A stretch of 64,000 bases of DNA, taken from positions 62,001-126,000 of the forward strand of contig OY969774.1 of assembly GCA_963702955.1 (NCBI GenBank). The letters run 5' to 3'. The notes beneath the pieces were generated by a model. That model had not been told where the DNA came from. It searched no databases and saw only the letters and a list, made by a program, of their open reading frames with translations. A program made the position numbers and the translations under genes. The stretch's first letter is position 1. Each line of letters begins with the position of its first letter. The stretch is from VRUE01 sp963702955 (GTDB lineage: Bacteria; Actinomycetota; Thermoleophilia; Solirubrobacterales; 70-9). Positions 1-8,747 of the stretch are shown in pieces.

Positions 1-1230
1 GACGCCGAGGTCGGCGACGCCGACGACGCCGAGGTGCTGATCGTGCCGATCGCCGGCCTGCAGATGTCCGTGCCGCGCCTGCGGCTGCCGCACGGCGCCC
101 AGATCGTCCGCGCCGACCTCTTCGACGCGCCGGTCGAGGCGAAGCGCAGCGAGGGCATGGGCCGCGCCTCCTGGGAGCCGCAGTTCCTGGCGATCGCCGA
201 GCAGGGCGAGGGCGCCGACAGCGCCGCCGCGGCGCTGCGGCAGCTGCACGAGCTGGTCAGCGTCATGCGTCTCTTCAAGCCCGGCGGCGTCGGCCTCGGG
301 CCCTACGCCTTCGCGCCCAGCGGCGAGGGCAGCTGGCGCCGCGTCGCGACCGGCGCCCCGGCGCCGCGCGGCGGCGGCTACCGCCTCGACGAGGAGGAGG
401 CCGAGCGCCTCACCGAGCTGGCGAGCACGCTGGAGGCCCGTCCCGACCCCGCCGGCCCGCTCTCCTGGGCGGTGGGCCGCTTCGAGCTGGGCTGCGAGCG
501 CGGGACCGCGCTCGAGGGCCTCAGCGACCATCTTCTCGCCCTGCGCGCGGTGCTCGACGGGCAGGGCCCGGTCGGCGCCTCGCTGCCGATGCGCGCCGCG
601 GCGCTGGTCGCCGGCGGCTCGGCCGACCGGCTCGACGTCCGCGAGCGAATCGAAGCGGCGCTGGAGCTGGAGCGGGCGCTGATGGCCGGCGCCACGGCCG
701 ACGGCGCGACCGAGCTGGCCGCCTGGATGGAGGAGAGCGTCCGCCGCATCCTCCGCGAAGCCGCCCTCGGCGAGCTCGGTGCAGACCTCAACGAGGCCGC
801 CGACGAGACCCTGATCGCGACCGGGCTGGGAGCGGGAGACATCGAGATCGCGGTGTCTGTTCAGGAGAGCAGCGACCCCGATCCCGAACTCGAGCCGGCG
901 GCTGAACGCTTTGCCCCCGAATACGTGGGTAAAAAGTCCAATGGGGCGAGTGAAGAGCCGACCCCGATTGACGAGGAGGAGCACATGCCGGACGACCAGG
1001 ACACCCGCATCCTCGAGCCGATCCCGGACGAGGACGAAATCCGCATCACCGCAACCCCCTGGCTCGACGAGGTCGAGGAGAGCACGCTCGACTTCCGCGC
1101 CGTCGAGGGCGACGTCGAGCACCGCGAGCGGATCGACACGCCGCGCGTCCGCCACCTCTTCCCCGTCCCCGAGGACGCGGACTGGCAGGTTCGCGAGCTC
1201 AACTACGACCACTACCGCCACGCCGGCTGA
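1..1230 (+). CDS. Unidentified acidic protein, 5' end outside window
   Basis: The frame is open from base 1, so the true start may lie upstream; the first legal start inside the window is the GTG at 34. I do not recognise the family. Residues up to about 280 are rich in Ala, Glu and Leu and look helical. A low-complexity acidic linker follows, then a conserved-looking tail of about 80 residues ending in a Tyr/His-rich segment. An in-frame ATG at 985 has GAGGAGGA just upstream, so the tail could also be made as a separate 81-residue protein. The gene converges on the ArsA pair. Function unknown. Confidence 0.6.
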   Translation, partial: DAEVGDADDAEVLIVPIAGLQMSVPRLRLPHGAQIVRADLFDAPVEAKRSEGMGRASWEPQFLAIAEQGEGADSAAAALRQLHELVSVMRLFKPGGVGLGPYAFAPSGEGSWRRVATGAPAPRGGGYRLDEEEAERLTELASTLEARPDPAGPLSWAVGRFELGCERGTALEGLSDHLLALRAVLDGQGPVGASLPMRAAALVAGGSADRLDVRERIEAALELERALMAGATADGATELAAWMEESVRRILREAALGELGADLNEAADETLIATGLGAGDIEIAVSVQESSDPDPELEPAAERFAPEYVGKKSNGASEEPTPIDEEEHMPDDQDTRILEPIPDEDEIRITATPWLDEVEESTLDFRAVEGDVEHRERIDTPRVRHLFPVPEDADWQVRELNYDHYRHAG

Positions 1231-1303
1231 CCGGCGCATATCGGCGTCCTCGGTCGCTCGCGTGCAGAGCACGCCACGCTCCCTGCGTCCTTGATCTGCT
1301 TGG

Positions 1304-2458
1304 TCAGACGGCGCGGCCTGCCGCGATCGCCTCGCGCTCCTCGCTCGAGGCGAACAGGTAGCGGTTGATCTCGGCGAGGCCGCCGAGGTCGTGGACGTCC
1401 TCGTCCAGATAAGGGACGCGGATCACGCCCTTGGTCCGCAGCTCTGCCGCCAGCCGCTCGATGTTGCGGGCGTCGCGCTCGGCCAGCGCCTGGTAGTCGG
1501 CGAAGTTCTCGGCGACGCGGCCGGCCAGCTCGGCGTCGCCCAGCTTCCCGGCCAGCGCCGCGCCGAGGTCGCCGCCGTCGCCGCGCAGCCGCTCGGCCGG
1601 GTAGTGGACCTTGTTGACGACGACGCCGCCGAACGGCAGCTTCGCCTCGACCAGCTTGCGGTGGAAGTAGACGGCCTCGTCAACCGGCTCGCCCTGCGGC
1701 CCGCAGACGACGAGGAAGCAGGTGTGGCGATCGGCCAACAGACTGTTAACCCTCTTGGCGCGGGCCTGGAAGCCGTCGACCATGCCGCTGAAGGCGTTGA
1801 AGAACTCGGCCAGGTCGGCCAGCAGGTCGAAGCCGACGATCCGCTTCAGCACACCGAGGGCGACGGTCGCGCCACGGCCGGCGACCCGCGCCGCCAGCCC
1901 GGTCGGCTTCATGAAGACGCGCAGCGAACGGCCTTCGATGAACTGGGTGAGGCGGCGCGGCGCGTCGAGGAAGTCGAGCGCGTTGCGGGTCGGCGGCGTG
2001 TCGAGGACGAGCAGGTCGAAGCGGCCCTCGGTGTGCAGCTCGAACAGCTTCTCCATCGCCATGTACTCCTGCGAGCCGGCCAGCGCGCTGGAGATCTGCT
2101 GGTAGATGCGGTTGTTCAGGACCCGGTCGCGCGCCTCCTCGTCGGGAGCTTGGCGGGCGACCAGCTCGTCGAAGGTCGCCTTGGCGTCGAGCATCATCGC
2201 CCACAGCTCGCCCTTCATCTCGATCCCGTGCTTGGCGAACAGCGCCGGGTCAACCCGGCTCGCCTCGTTGCCCAGCTCGCGCAGGCCGAGCGAGTCGGCG
2301 AGCCGCTTCGCGGGGTCGATCGTCAGCACGCAGACCTTCAGCCCGCGCGCCGCCATGCCGGCGGCGATCGCCGCCGAGGTGGTCGTCTTGCCGACCCCGC
2401 CGGAGCCGGCGCAGATGCAGATGTCCTTGCCCTCGAGAATCTCCTCGACCGAGGGCAT
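1304..2458 (-). CDS. ArsA/GET3-family ATPase, second of a pair
   Basis: 384 residues. The N-terminal P-loop reads GSGGVGKTTT, followed by a switch-like LTIDPAKRLADSLG stretch and LLVLDTPPTRNALDF, which are typical of the ArsA/GET3 branch of SIMIBI ATPases. The single ATPase domain is the size of one half of classical ArsA. No metal-binding cysteine cluster of arsenite pumps is visible, and there is no arsB nearby, so a role in arsenite export is not supported. Its ATG overlaps the stop of the upstream ArsA-like gene by one base, so the two are co-translated and may form a heterodimer. Such pairs are usual in actinobacteria; their client is unknown. Confidence 0.88.
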   Translation of the reverse strand: MPSVEEILEGKDICICAGSGGVGKTTTSAAIAAGMAARGLKVCVLTIDPAKRLADSLGLRELGNEASRVDPALFAKHGIEMKGELWAMMLDAKATFDELVARQAPDEEARDRVLNNRIYQQISSALAGSQEYMAMEKLFELHTEGRFDLLVLDTPPTRNALDFLDAPRRLTQFIEGRSLRVFMKPTGLAARVAGRGATVALGVLKRIVGFDLLADLAEFFNAFSGMVDGFQARAKRVNSLLADRHTCFLVVCGPQGEPVDEAVYFHRKLVEAKLPFGGVVVNKVHYPAERLRGDGGDLGAALAGKLGDAELAGRVAENFADYQALAERDARNIERLAAELRTKGVIRVPYLDEDVHDLGGLAEINRYLFASSEEREAIAAGRAV

Positions 2459-3429
2459 CAGCGCAGCCTCGCGGCCAGCTCGCGGGCCGACTCGACGCCC
2501 AGCTCGGGCTCGAAGAGGAAGGGCAGGGTCTTGACCGGCGCCTCGACCCGGCGGCGCAGGCGGGCCAGCTGGGCGCGCTGCGAGCGGGCGCGGCCGTGCT
2601 CGGAGACGGCGGCGCGGGCGGCGGCGCGCACGGCGCCGTTCTCGCCGCCGGCCAGCTCGGCCAGGCGCTCGGCCTCCTCGTTGGTGAAGCGCTCCGGATA
2701 GAGGCCGTTGAGGTAGACGCGGTCAACGGCGACGCCGACCTCGGTGCGCAGCTCCTGCTCCAGCGCGGCCGTCTCGTTGACCGGCATCTCCTCCGGCAGG
2801 GCGACGATCGCGGTGCCGGTGTGCTCGTGGTCGACGATCAGCCGGTTGAGCTGCTGCGCCTGCGAGTGGATCGGGCCGACCCGGGCGATCGCGGCGAAGG
2901 TGCGCGGCGTCTGCAGGAAGCCGATCCCGTGGCCGGTGGCGGGGGCGTCAACGATCACCAGGTCGTACTTGCGCCCGCTCTTCACCTTGCGGTCGAGCTG
3001 CGCCAGCTCCCAGATCTTGCCGATCGTCACCAGCTCCTTGAGGCCGGGGGTGGCGGCGGCGAGGTAGCTGAAGATGCGGCTGCGGAACAGCATGTCGCGC
3101 ATCGCGCGGACCTTGAGCTGCAGCAGCACGTACTCGCGCATCGACTCGTCGGGGTCGATCGATATCGACCACAGGTTCTCCTCCATCTCGACCTCGTGGA
3201 AGCCGACTTCGGTGTGCTCGAAGATCCGCGAGGCGTTCTCCTGCGAGGAGACCTCGCAGACGATCGTGCGCTTGCCGGCGGCGGCGGCGCGCAGCCCGAG
3301 GGCGACCGCGACGGTGGTCTTGCCGACACCTCCCTTGCCGGTCACGAAGACCAACCGCTTGTCGAGAAGTTCGGGGATCGGGGTGATTCCTAGCAATTTC
3401 GCGGGCCGGCAGGAAAAACGGGGCGCCAT
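2458..3429 (-). CDS. ArsA/GET3-family ATPase, first of a pair
   Basis: 323 residues with the Walker A GKGGVGKTTVA near residue 31 and LVIVDAPATGHGIGFL as the Walker B/switch region. It lacks the C-terminal extension of its partner, and its C-terminal third is Arg/Ala-rich. The ATG at 3429 leaves only 15 bases before the divergent parA start, and 11 residues before the conserved region look spurious. TTG at 3396 (codon 12) is an alternative start. Translation is coupled to the following ArsA-like gene. The pair probably works as a heteromeric ATPase; the substrate is not known. Confidence 0.87.
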   Translation of the reverse strand: MAPRFSCRPAKLLGITPIPELLDKRLVFVTGKGGVGKTTVAVALGLRAAAAGKRTIVCEVSSQENASRIFEHTEVGFHEVEMEENLWSISIDPDESMREYVLLQLKVRAMRDMLFRSRIFSYLAAATPGLKELVTIGKIWELAQLDRKVKSGRKYDLVIVDAPATGHGIGFLQTPRTFAAIARVGPIHSQAQQLNRLIVDHEHTGTAIVALPEEMPVNETAALEQELRTEVGVAVDRVYLNGLYPERFTNEEAERLAELAGGENGAVRAAARAAVSEHGRARSQRAQLARLRRRVEAPVKTLPFLFEPELGVESARELAARLR

Positions 3430-3444
3430 GCGAATACCCGCGCA

Positions 3445-4521
3445 ATGGGATTCCTTAGCCGCAAAAGCAAGTCAGCGCCTCTGCCCGTCAACGAACCGCA
3501 CCCCATAGTGGAGGAGTTGCGGCAAATGGAGCAGGCCGTGCCCCAGCGCCCGGCTCAGGATGATTCAGAGACCATGGGCTCGACCGCGGGTCCTGTCGCG
3601 GAGGAGGCCATTGAGACTGACGCTGAGCCGGCCGTCCGGGTAGCTGAAGCTGAGAAGCCGGCTGAGGCTGAGGAGCCGGCTCGGATGAAGGCTATGGACC
3701 TGATTGCTCCTTCGCGGCATGAAGCGGTTGCTGAGGAGACGGCGGTCGAGGCTCCGGTCAAGCATGCCGAGGTGATCGCCTTTGCCAATCAGAAGGGTGG
3801 GGTCGCCAAGACGACCACTACTTTGAATCTTGCTGTGGCCTTTGCCGAGAGCGGGTATCGGGTGCTCTGCGTCGATCTGGATCCGCAGGGGAACCTGACG
3901 ATGAGCCAGGGGATCGATCCCGACAAGGTCGAGAAAAGCCTCTATGACGTGCTGGTCAACGACATGCCGATCAGCGAGATCATCCAGAAACGGGAGATCG
4001 ACATCGCCGTCTCCTCGATCGACCTGGCCGGCGCGGAGATCGCGATGAGCACCAAGATCGGCCGCGAGCGCTCGCTCGAGAAGGCGCTGAAGGAGGTCGC
4101 CGGCGACTACGACTTCGTCTGCATCGACACGCCGCCCAGCCTCGGGCTGCTGACGATCAACGCGCTGACCGCGGCGAGCAAGGTGATCGTCCCCGTCCAG
4201 TGCGAGTATCTCTCGATGCGCGGGCTGGTCCAGCTCCAGAACACGCTGAAGATGATCCAGGAGAACCTCAACCCGGACGTCAAGATCGAGGGCATCCTGC
4301 CGACCATGCTCGACTCGCGCACGGTCCACGCCAAGGAGGCGGTGGAGATCCTCGAGGAGAACTTCGGCGACCTCGTCTTCAGGTCGCGAATCAAAAAGGC
4401 GATCAAATTCGCCGAGGCGCCGGTGAAAGGATCGAGCGTGCTCAAGTACGATTCCGGCAGCAGCGCCGCCAACTACTACCGCGAGCTGGCCAAGGAGGTC
4501 CTGGAACATGAGTCGGCGTAG
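3445..4521 (+). CDS. ParA/Soj-family ATPase with long disordered N-terminus
   Basis: 358 residues. Residues 1-110 are acidic, Pro/Ala/Glu-rich and probably disordered. The ParA domain follows, with the deviant Walker A KGGVAKTT (signature Lys117 and Lys122), VDLDPQGNLT as the A' motif and FVCIDTPPSLGLLT as Walker B. ParA ATPases position DNA or protein cargo by ATP-dependent dimer and nucleoid binding. There is no parB or oriC beside it; instead ftsZ starts inside its last codons, which points to division-site or segregation coupling. ATG 3526 (codon 28), with GAGGAG nine bases upstream, is an alternative start. Third-position GC is noticeably lower in the linker than in the ATPase domain. 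Confidence 0.88.
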   Translation: MGFLSRKSKSAPLPVNEPHPIVEELRQMEQAVPQRPAQDDSETMGSTAGPVAEEAIETDAEPAVRVAEAEKPAEAEEPARMKAMDLIAPSRHEAVAEETAVEAPVKHAEVIAFANQKGGVAKTTTTLNLAVAFAESGYRVLCVDLDPQGNLTMSQGIDPDKVEKSLYDVLVNDMPISEIIQKREIDIAVSSIDLAGAEIAMSTKIGRERSLEKALKEVAGDYDFVCIDTPPSLGLLTINALTAASKVIVPVQCEYLSMRGLVQLQNTLKMIQENLNPDVKIEGILPTMLDSRTVHAKEAVEILEENFGDLVFRSRIKKAIKFAEAPVKGSSVLKYDSGSSAANYYRELAKEVLEHESA

Positions 4522-5956
4522 CAAGCGCGCGAGCATGAGGGAGGGCCCCCTCGCCGATCTGTTCCGGTCGACTTCCGATGACGCCCCGGTGGATCCGCCT
4601 GAGGCATCAGGGCACCTGCCCGCGGGTCCTGTCGCCGGGCAGAGCACCTCCCCCTCGCAAGCAGCGGGGGAGGAACCCAGCCCGACGCCTCCCGCGGAAG
4701 ATGCGTCTCAAGCTTCGGGTTCGGCCGAGTTGTCAAGGCCTGCGGACGAGACGTCTGCGGGTGGAGCCGGCGAATCTTCCGAGTCGCCGCCCGAGCGGCT
4801 GAAGCGGGTCTTTGCCGAGGAGCCTCGGGTTGAAAAGGCTGCCGATACGCCTCGGTACGGGCGGGAGGAACCTGCTTATGAGCCGCCCGGCAGCGGCGAG
4901 CCGCATCAGCCTGTGATCCGGGTCGTCGGCGTCGGGGGCGCCGGGGTCAACGCCGTCAACCGGATGGTCGAGGCGAACGTGCCCGGGGTCGAGTTCATGG
5001 CCGTCAACACCGATCTTCAGTCGCTGCAGCTCTGCGTCGCCGACGTCACCGTGCACATCGGCGACGAGCAGACCCGCGGCCTCGGCGCCGGCGCGGACGC
5101 CGCCGTCGGCCACCGCTCGGCCTTCGAGGAACAGGACAAGATCAAGCGCCTGCTGAAGGGCTCCGACATGGTCTTCGTCGCCGCCGGGGCCGGCGGCGGC
5201 ACCGGCACCGGCGCCGCCCCGGTCGTCGCCCGCCTCGCCCGCGAGGTCGGCGCGCTGACCGTCGGCATCGTCACCAAGCCGTTCAGCTTCGAGGGCTCGC
5301 GCCGCGCCAACGAGGCGACGAAGGGCATCGAAGAGCTGGCCGCCGAGGTCAACACGCTGATCGTCGTCCCCAACGACCGCCTGCTCGAGGTGCTCGACCA
5401 GCAGACCTCGATGGTCGAGGCCTTCCAGGTCGCCGACGACGTCCTGCGCCAGGGGGTGCAGGGCATCTCCGATCTGGTGACGCTGCCCGCGGTGATCAAC
5501 CTCGATTTCGCCGACGTGCGGACGATCATGTCCGAGGCCGGCCGGGCGCTGCTCGGGATCGGCATGGGCCACGGCGAGGGCCGCGCCCTGCTGGCGGCCG
5601 AAAAAGCGATCTCCTCGCCGCTGCTGGAGACCTCGATGGAGGGGGCGCGGGCGATCCTGCTCTCGATCACCGGCGGCGCCGACCTCTCGCTGGTCGAGGT
5701 CTCGGAGGCGGCGAAGCTGGTCGGCGAGGCCGCCCATCCCGACGCCAACATCATCTTCGGCGCCAACATCGACGAGGAGCTGGGCGACCAGATCTGGGTC
5801 ACCGTCGTCGCCACCCGCTTCGACGGCCATGCAGCGCCGCCGCGCCGTGTGGCCGAGCCGACGATCCGCCGCACGCGCGACGGCGGTCGCGCCCCGCGCA
5901 ACCAGAAGGCCGGCGACCTCGGCTCGCTGGACGTGCCCGAGTTCCTGCCCGGCTGA
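4508..5956 (+). CDS. ftsZ: FtsZ-type tubulin GTPase with about 135-residue N-terminal extension
   Basis: 482 residues. The FtsZ core starts near residue 137 (IRVVGVGGAGVNAVNRM). The tubulin signature GGGTGTG is at 229-235, the T7-loop NLDFADVRTIM is present, and the C-terminal peptide LDVPEFLPG resembles the FtsA/SepF-binding tail. It should polymerise as the cytokinetic ring. The 135-residue Ser/Pro/Glu-rich extension ahead of the GTPase is unusual for FtsZ. A perfect AAGGAGG at 4492-4498, nine bases upstream and inside parA, fixes the start and couples the two genes (14-base overlap). It is not in a dcw cluster, so it may be a second FtsZ. Part of the linker DNA matches a dispersed repeat. 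Confidence 0.9.
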   Translation: MSRRSKRASMREGPLADLFRSTSDDAPVDPPEASGHLPAGPVAGQSTSPSQAAGEEPSPTPPAEDASQASGSAELSRPADETSAGGAGESSESPPERLKRVFAEEPRVEKAADTPRYGREEPAYEPPGSGEPHQPVIRVVGVGGAGVNAVNRMVEANVPGVEFMAVNTDLQSLQLCVADVTVHIGDEQTRGLGAGADAAVGHRSAFEEQDKIKRLLKGSDMVFVAAGAGGGTGTGAAPVVARLAREVGALTVGIVTKPFSFEGSRRANEATKGIEELAAEVNTLIVVPNDRLLEVLDQQTSMVEAFQVADDVLRQGVQGISDLVTLPAVINLDFADVRTIMSEAGRALLGIGMGHGEGRALLAAEKAISSPLLETSMEGARAILLSITGGADLSLVEVSEAAKLVGEAAHPDANIIFGANIDEELGDQIWVTVVATRFDGHAAPPRRVAEPTIRRTRDGGRAPRNQKAGDLGSLDVPEFLPG

Positions 5957-5966
5957 GCCGAGCCGC

Positions 5967-7472
5967 ATGAGCGGGGTCGTCGCCGCCGGCCATCCCCTGA
6001 CCGCCGAGGCGGGGGCCGAGGTGCTGCGCGAGGGCGGCAACGCGGTCAACGCCGCGGTCTGCGCGGTGCTCGCCTCCTTCGCGGTCGAGAGCCCGCTGAC
6101 CGGCTTCGGCGCCGGCGGCTTCATGATGGTGCACCGCGGCGAGGAGACCGTGCTGATCGACTTCTTCGTCGCCGCGCCCGGCAAGGACGGGGCGGAGCGC
6201 GGGGTCGAGCTTGCCGCGGTCCCGGTCCACTTCGACGCCGAGACGGTGCAGACGTTCTACGTCGGCCCGGCCTCCTGCGGCGTTCCGGGGACGGCCGCGG
6301 GGCTGGAGCTGGCGCTGGAGCGGTTCGGCTCGGCGCCGCTCGCGGAGCTGGTCCGGCCCGGCGTCCGCCTCGCCCGCGAGGGAGCGCCGGTCAACGCCGA
6401 GCAGGCCTACATCCTCGAGATCCTCTGGCCGATCCACGAGCGGCTGGCGGAGACGCGCGAGCTGTACGCGCCGCAGGGCCGCCCGCTCGGCGCGGGGGAC
6501 GTGCTCCGCTTCCCGGCGCTGGGCGACGCGCTGGAGCGCTTCGCCGCCGAGGGGGCCGAGCCGTTCTACCGCGGCGAGGTCGCGGCGGCGCTGAGCGGCT
6601 TCGTGCGCGAGCACGGCGGCACGCTCGGGCCGACCGACCTGGCCTCCTACGAGGCCGTCGAGCGGCGGCCGGTGCGGGCGCGATTCCGCGGCGCCGAGGT
6701 GCTGACCAACCCGCCCCCGTCCTCGGGCGGCATCCTCGTCGCCTACACGCTCGGCCTGCTCGAGCGGTTGGGCGAGCGCAGCGGCCCCGAGCAGCTCGTC
6801 GCCGCGACGGACGCCGCCAACGCCGCCCGCGGCGAGGAGTTCGCCGAAGCTCTCTACGGCGAGGGCTTGGAGGAGAGCCTGCTCGACCCGGCGCGGCTCG
6901 ACCTGCGGGCCGGCGACCTGCTCGGCTCGACCACCCACATCGCCGTGCTCGACGGCGACGGCATGTGCGCCAGCGTCACCTGCTCGAACGGCTCCGGCTC
7001 GGGCGTGCTGGTCCCCGGCACCGGGGTGATCCTCAACAACATGCTCGGCGAGGAGGACCTCAACCCGCTCGGCTTCCACGCGATCGCGCCGGGCCGCCGC
7101 GTCCCCTCGATGATGGCGCCGACCGTGGTCCTGCGCGACGGCGAGATCGAGCTCGGGCTGGGCAGCGCCGGCTCGAACCGGATCCGCTCGGCGATCGTGC
7201 AGACGGTGGTGCGGGCGATCGAGCAGGGGATGGGCGCCGGCGAGGCGGTGCGGGCGCCGCGCCTGCACTACGAGGCGGGCGTCGTCCAGGCCGAGCCGGG
7301 GATCGCCGAGGAGGCGCTGGCGCGGATCGAGGCGCGCGGGGTGCCGGTCCGGAGGCGGCCGCAGATCAACCTCTTCTTCGGCGGCGTGCAGGCCGTCGCC
7401 CGCGACCCGTCGACCGGCGCCCTGAGCGGCGGCGGCGACCCCCGCCGCGGCGGCAGCGTGGCGGTGGCATAG
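5967..7472 (+). CDS. ggt: Gamma-glutamyltransferase (glutathione hydrolase)
   Basis: 501 residues starting 11 bases after ftsZ; the protein begins directly with the family motif GHPLTAEAGAEVLREGGNA. The Ntn-hydrolase processing site is STTHIAVLDGDG, with Thr322 as the expected autocatalytic cleavage point and nucleophile separating large and small subunits. The substrate-binding PSMMAPTVV segment and the glycine-rich SAGSNRIRSA follow. It transfers or hydrolyses gamma-glutamyl groups from glutathione-like thiols. No signal peptide is visible, so a cytoplasmic or non-classical location is likely, unlike secreted proteobacterial GGT. A TAG stop is followed at once by a strong hairpin. Confidence 0.9.
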   Translation: MSGVVAAGHPLTAEAGAEVLREGGNAVNAAVCAVLASFAVESPLTGFGAGGFMMVHRGEETVLIDFFVAAPGKDGAERGVELAAVPVHFDAETVQTFYVGPASCGVPGTAAGLELALERFGSAPLAELVRPGVRLAREGAPVNAEQAYILEILWPIHERLAETRELYAPQGRPLGAGDVLRFPALGDALERFAAEGAEPFYRGEVAAALSGFVREHGGTLGPTDLASYEAVERRPVRARFRGAEVLTNPPPSSGGILVAYTLGLLERLGERSGPEQLVAATDAANAARGEEFAEALYGEGLEESLLDPARLDLRAGDLLGSTTHIAVLDGDGMCASVTCSNGSGSGVLVPGTGVILNNMLGEEDLNPLGFHAIAPGRRVPSMMAPTVVLRDGEIELGLGSAGSNRIRSAIVQTVVRAIEQGMGAGEAVRAPRLHYEAGVVQAEPGIAEEALARIEARGVPVRRRPQINLFFGGVQAVARDPSTGALSGGGDPRRGGSVAVA

Positions 7473-7522
7473 GACGTGCCGGTGATCGACCGCCCACTAT
7501 GGTGGTCGATCACCGGCACGTC
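7473..7522 (+). terminator. Hairpin family A, copy 1, after ggt
   Basis: Perfect 19-base arms (7473-7491 and 7504-7522), outer ends GACGTGCCGG and CCGGCACGTC, with a short loop containing CTATGG. It begins at the base after the ggt stop codon. No T-tract follows. A relative with the same outer ends follows dipZ at 19335. A termination or mRNA-end role is inferred from position. Confidence 0.75.
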
Positions 7523-7537
7523 TAGGAGAATGGGGCG

Positions 7538-8650
7538 ATGATCGACTTCGAGGCGCAGGGGCTGCTGGACGGGCTCGAGGGCGAGGCGCGCGCCGCTCGG
7601 CTCGAGCTGCTGGAGCGATTGGCCGGGGAAGGCGTGCCGCTGGAGGAGCTGCGCGAGGCGGTCGAGGGCGGCCGGCTGACCCTGCTGCCGGTCGAGCGGG
7701 CGATCGCCGGCGACGGCCCTCGCCACACGCCGCGCGAGGTCGCCGAGATATCCGGCGTCCCCCTCGACCTGCTGCAGCGCGCCACCGCCGCGCTCGGCAT
7801 TCCCAACCCCGACCCCGACGAGCGCTCGCTGACCGAGGCTGACCTCGACGAGGCGCGGCGGATCAAGGCCTTCCGCGACGCCGGTCTGCCCGAGGAGGGA
7901 ATCGTCCAGGTGGCGCGGACGATCGGCATGGGGACGGCGCGGATCGCCGAGGCCAACCGCGAGCTGGTCGTCCGCACGCTGATGCAGCCGGGCGACACCG
8001 AGCGCGACCTGGCGCTGCGCTTCGCCGCCGCCGCCGAGCACATGCTGCCGGTCTTCGAGCCGACCCTCTCCTACGCGTTTCGCGCCCACATGCTGGAGCA
8101 GATCCGGCGCGACGTGATCGCCGCCGCCGACCTCGCGTCAGGTACGCCGGGCGGGATGTCCGACGTGACGGTCTGCTTCGCCGACCTGGTCGGCTTCACC
8201 AAGCTCGGCGAGCAGGTCGAGACCGAAGAGCTGGGGCTGATCGCCGGCCGCCTCGACGAGCTGGCGACCGCGGTGGCCGAACCGCCGGTGCGGCTGGTGA
8301 AGCTGATCGGCGACGCGGCGATGCTCGTCTCCGGCGACGCCGCGGCGATGGTCGAGGCGGCGCTGCGAATGGTCGAAGCGGCCGACGGCGAAGGCGAGGA
8401 CTTCCCGCGCCTGCGGGCCGGCATCGCCCAGGGCTCGGTCCACGTCCAGGCCGGCGACTACTACGGCCGCCCGGTCAACCTCGCCAGCCGCCTGACCGCG
8501 ATCGCCAAGCCGGGCAGCGTCCTCCTCGACGCCACCGCCCACGAGGCGGCCGGCGACGGCTTCGAGTACTCCTTCGCCGGCGAGAAACGCCTCAAGGGCT
8601 TCGACGCCCGCACCAGGCTCTACCGAGCCCGCCGCAAAGCCCCCAAATAG
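7538..8650 (+). CDS. Class III adenylate cyclase with N-terminal regulatory domain
   Basis: 370 residues. Residues 1-195 are helical and resemble the autoinhibitory, pH-responsive regulatory domain of mycobacterial Rv1264-type cyclases. The catalytic domain runs from about 207 to 365. It carries the metal-binding Asp216 (FADLVGFT) and Asp259, the adenine-specifying Lys255 (KLIGD) and the transition-state Asn314 and Arg318 (NLASRL). All catalytic residues of a homodimeric cyclase are therefore present, so it should make cAMP from ATP in the cytosol. The start is ATG with AGGAGAA upstream, just after the ggt hairpin. No membrane segment. Confidence 0.9.
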   Translation: MIDFEAQGLLDGLEGEARAARLELLERLAGEGVPLEELREAVEGGRLTLLPVERAIAGDGPRHTPREVAEISGVPLDLLQRATAALGIPNPDPDERSLTEADLDEARRIKAFRDAGLPEEGIVQVARTIGMGTARIAEANRELVVRTLMQPGDTERDLALRFAAAAEHMLPVFEPTLSYAFRAHMLEQIRRDVIAAADLASGTPGGMSDVTVCFADLVGFTKLGEQVETEELGLIAGRLDELATAVAEPPVRLVKLIGDAAMLVSGDAAAMVEAALRMVEAADGEGEDFPRLRAGIAQGSVHVQAGDYYGRPVNLASRLTAIAKPGSVLLDATAHEAAGDGFEYSFAGEKRLKGFDARTRLYRARRKAPK

Positions 8651-8700
8651 CGGGAGTTTCCCTACCGCGGTGCCGACGAGGGGGGCGAGTCAGGTCAGGT

Positions 8701-8736
8701 GAAGCCTTGGGGGCACTATGGACCCCCAAAGGCTTC
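8701..8736. repeat. Hairpin family B, copy 1
   Basis: Inverted repeat GAAGCCTTGGGGG / CCCCCAAAGGCTTC with one bulged base and an ACTATGGA loop. It lies between the cyclase gene and the DUF559 gene, 50 bases after the cyclase stop. The ATG in its loop (8718) is in frame with the next gene but is unlikely to be its start. Confidence 0.75.
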
Positions 8737-8747
8737 CATCGAGCGGG

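Noticed and set aside
1231..1303. tRNA or small RNA in the first convergent gap
   Set aside because: No cloverleaf or T-loop pattern; only a weak six-base pairing at the stop codons.
1304..3429. Arsenite efflux (ArsAB) system
   Set aside because: ArsA-like ATPases lack the metal-binding cysteines and there is no ArsB or ArsR; the pair belongs to the general ArsA/GET3 group.
5829..5966. 46 extra N-terminal codons on ggt
   Set aside because: They overlap the end of ftsZ and do not match the family; the protein proper begins at ATG 5967.
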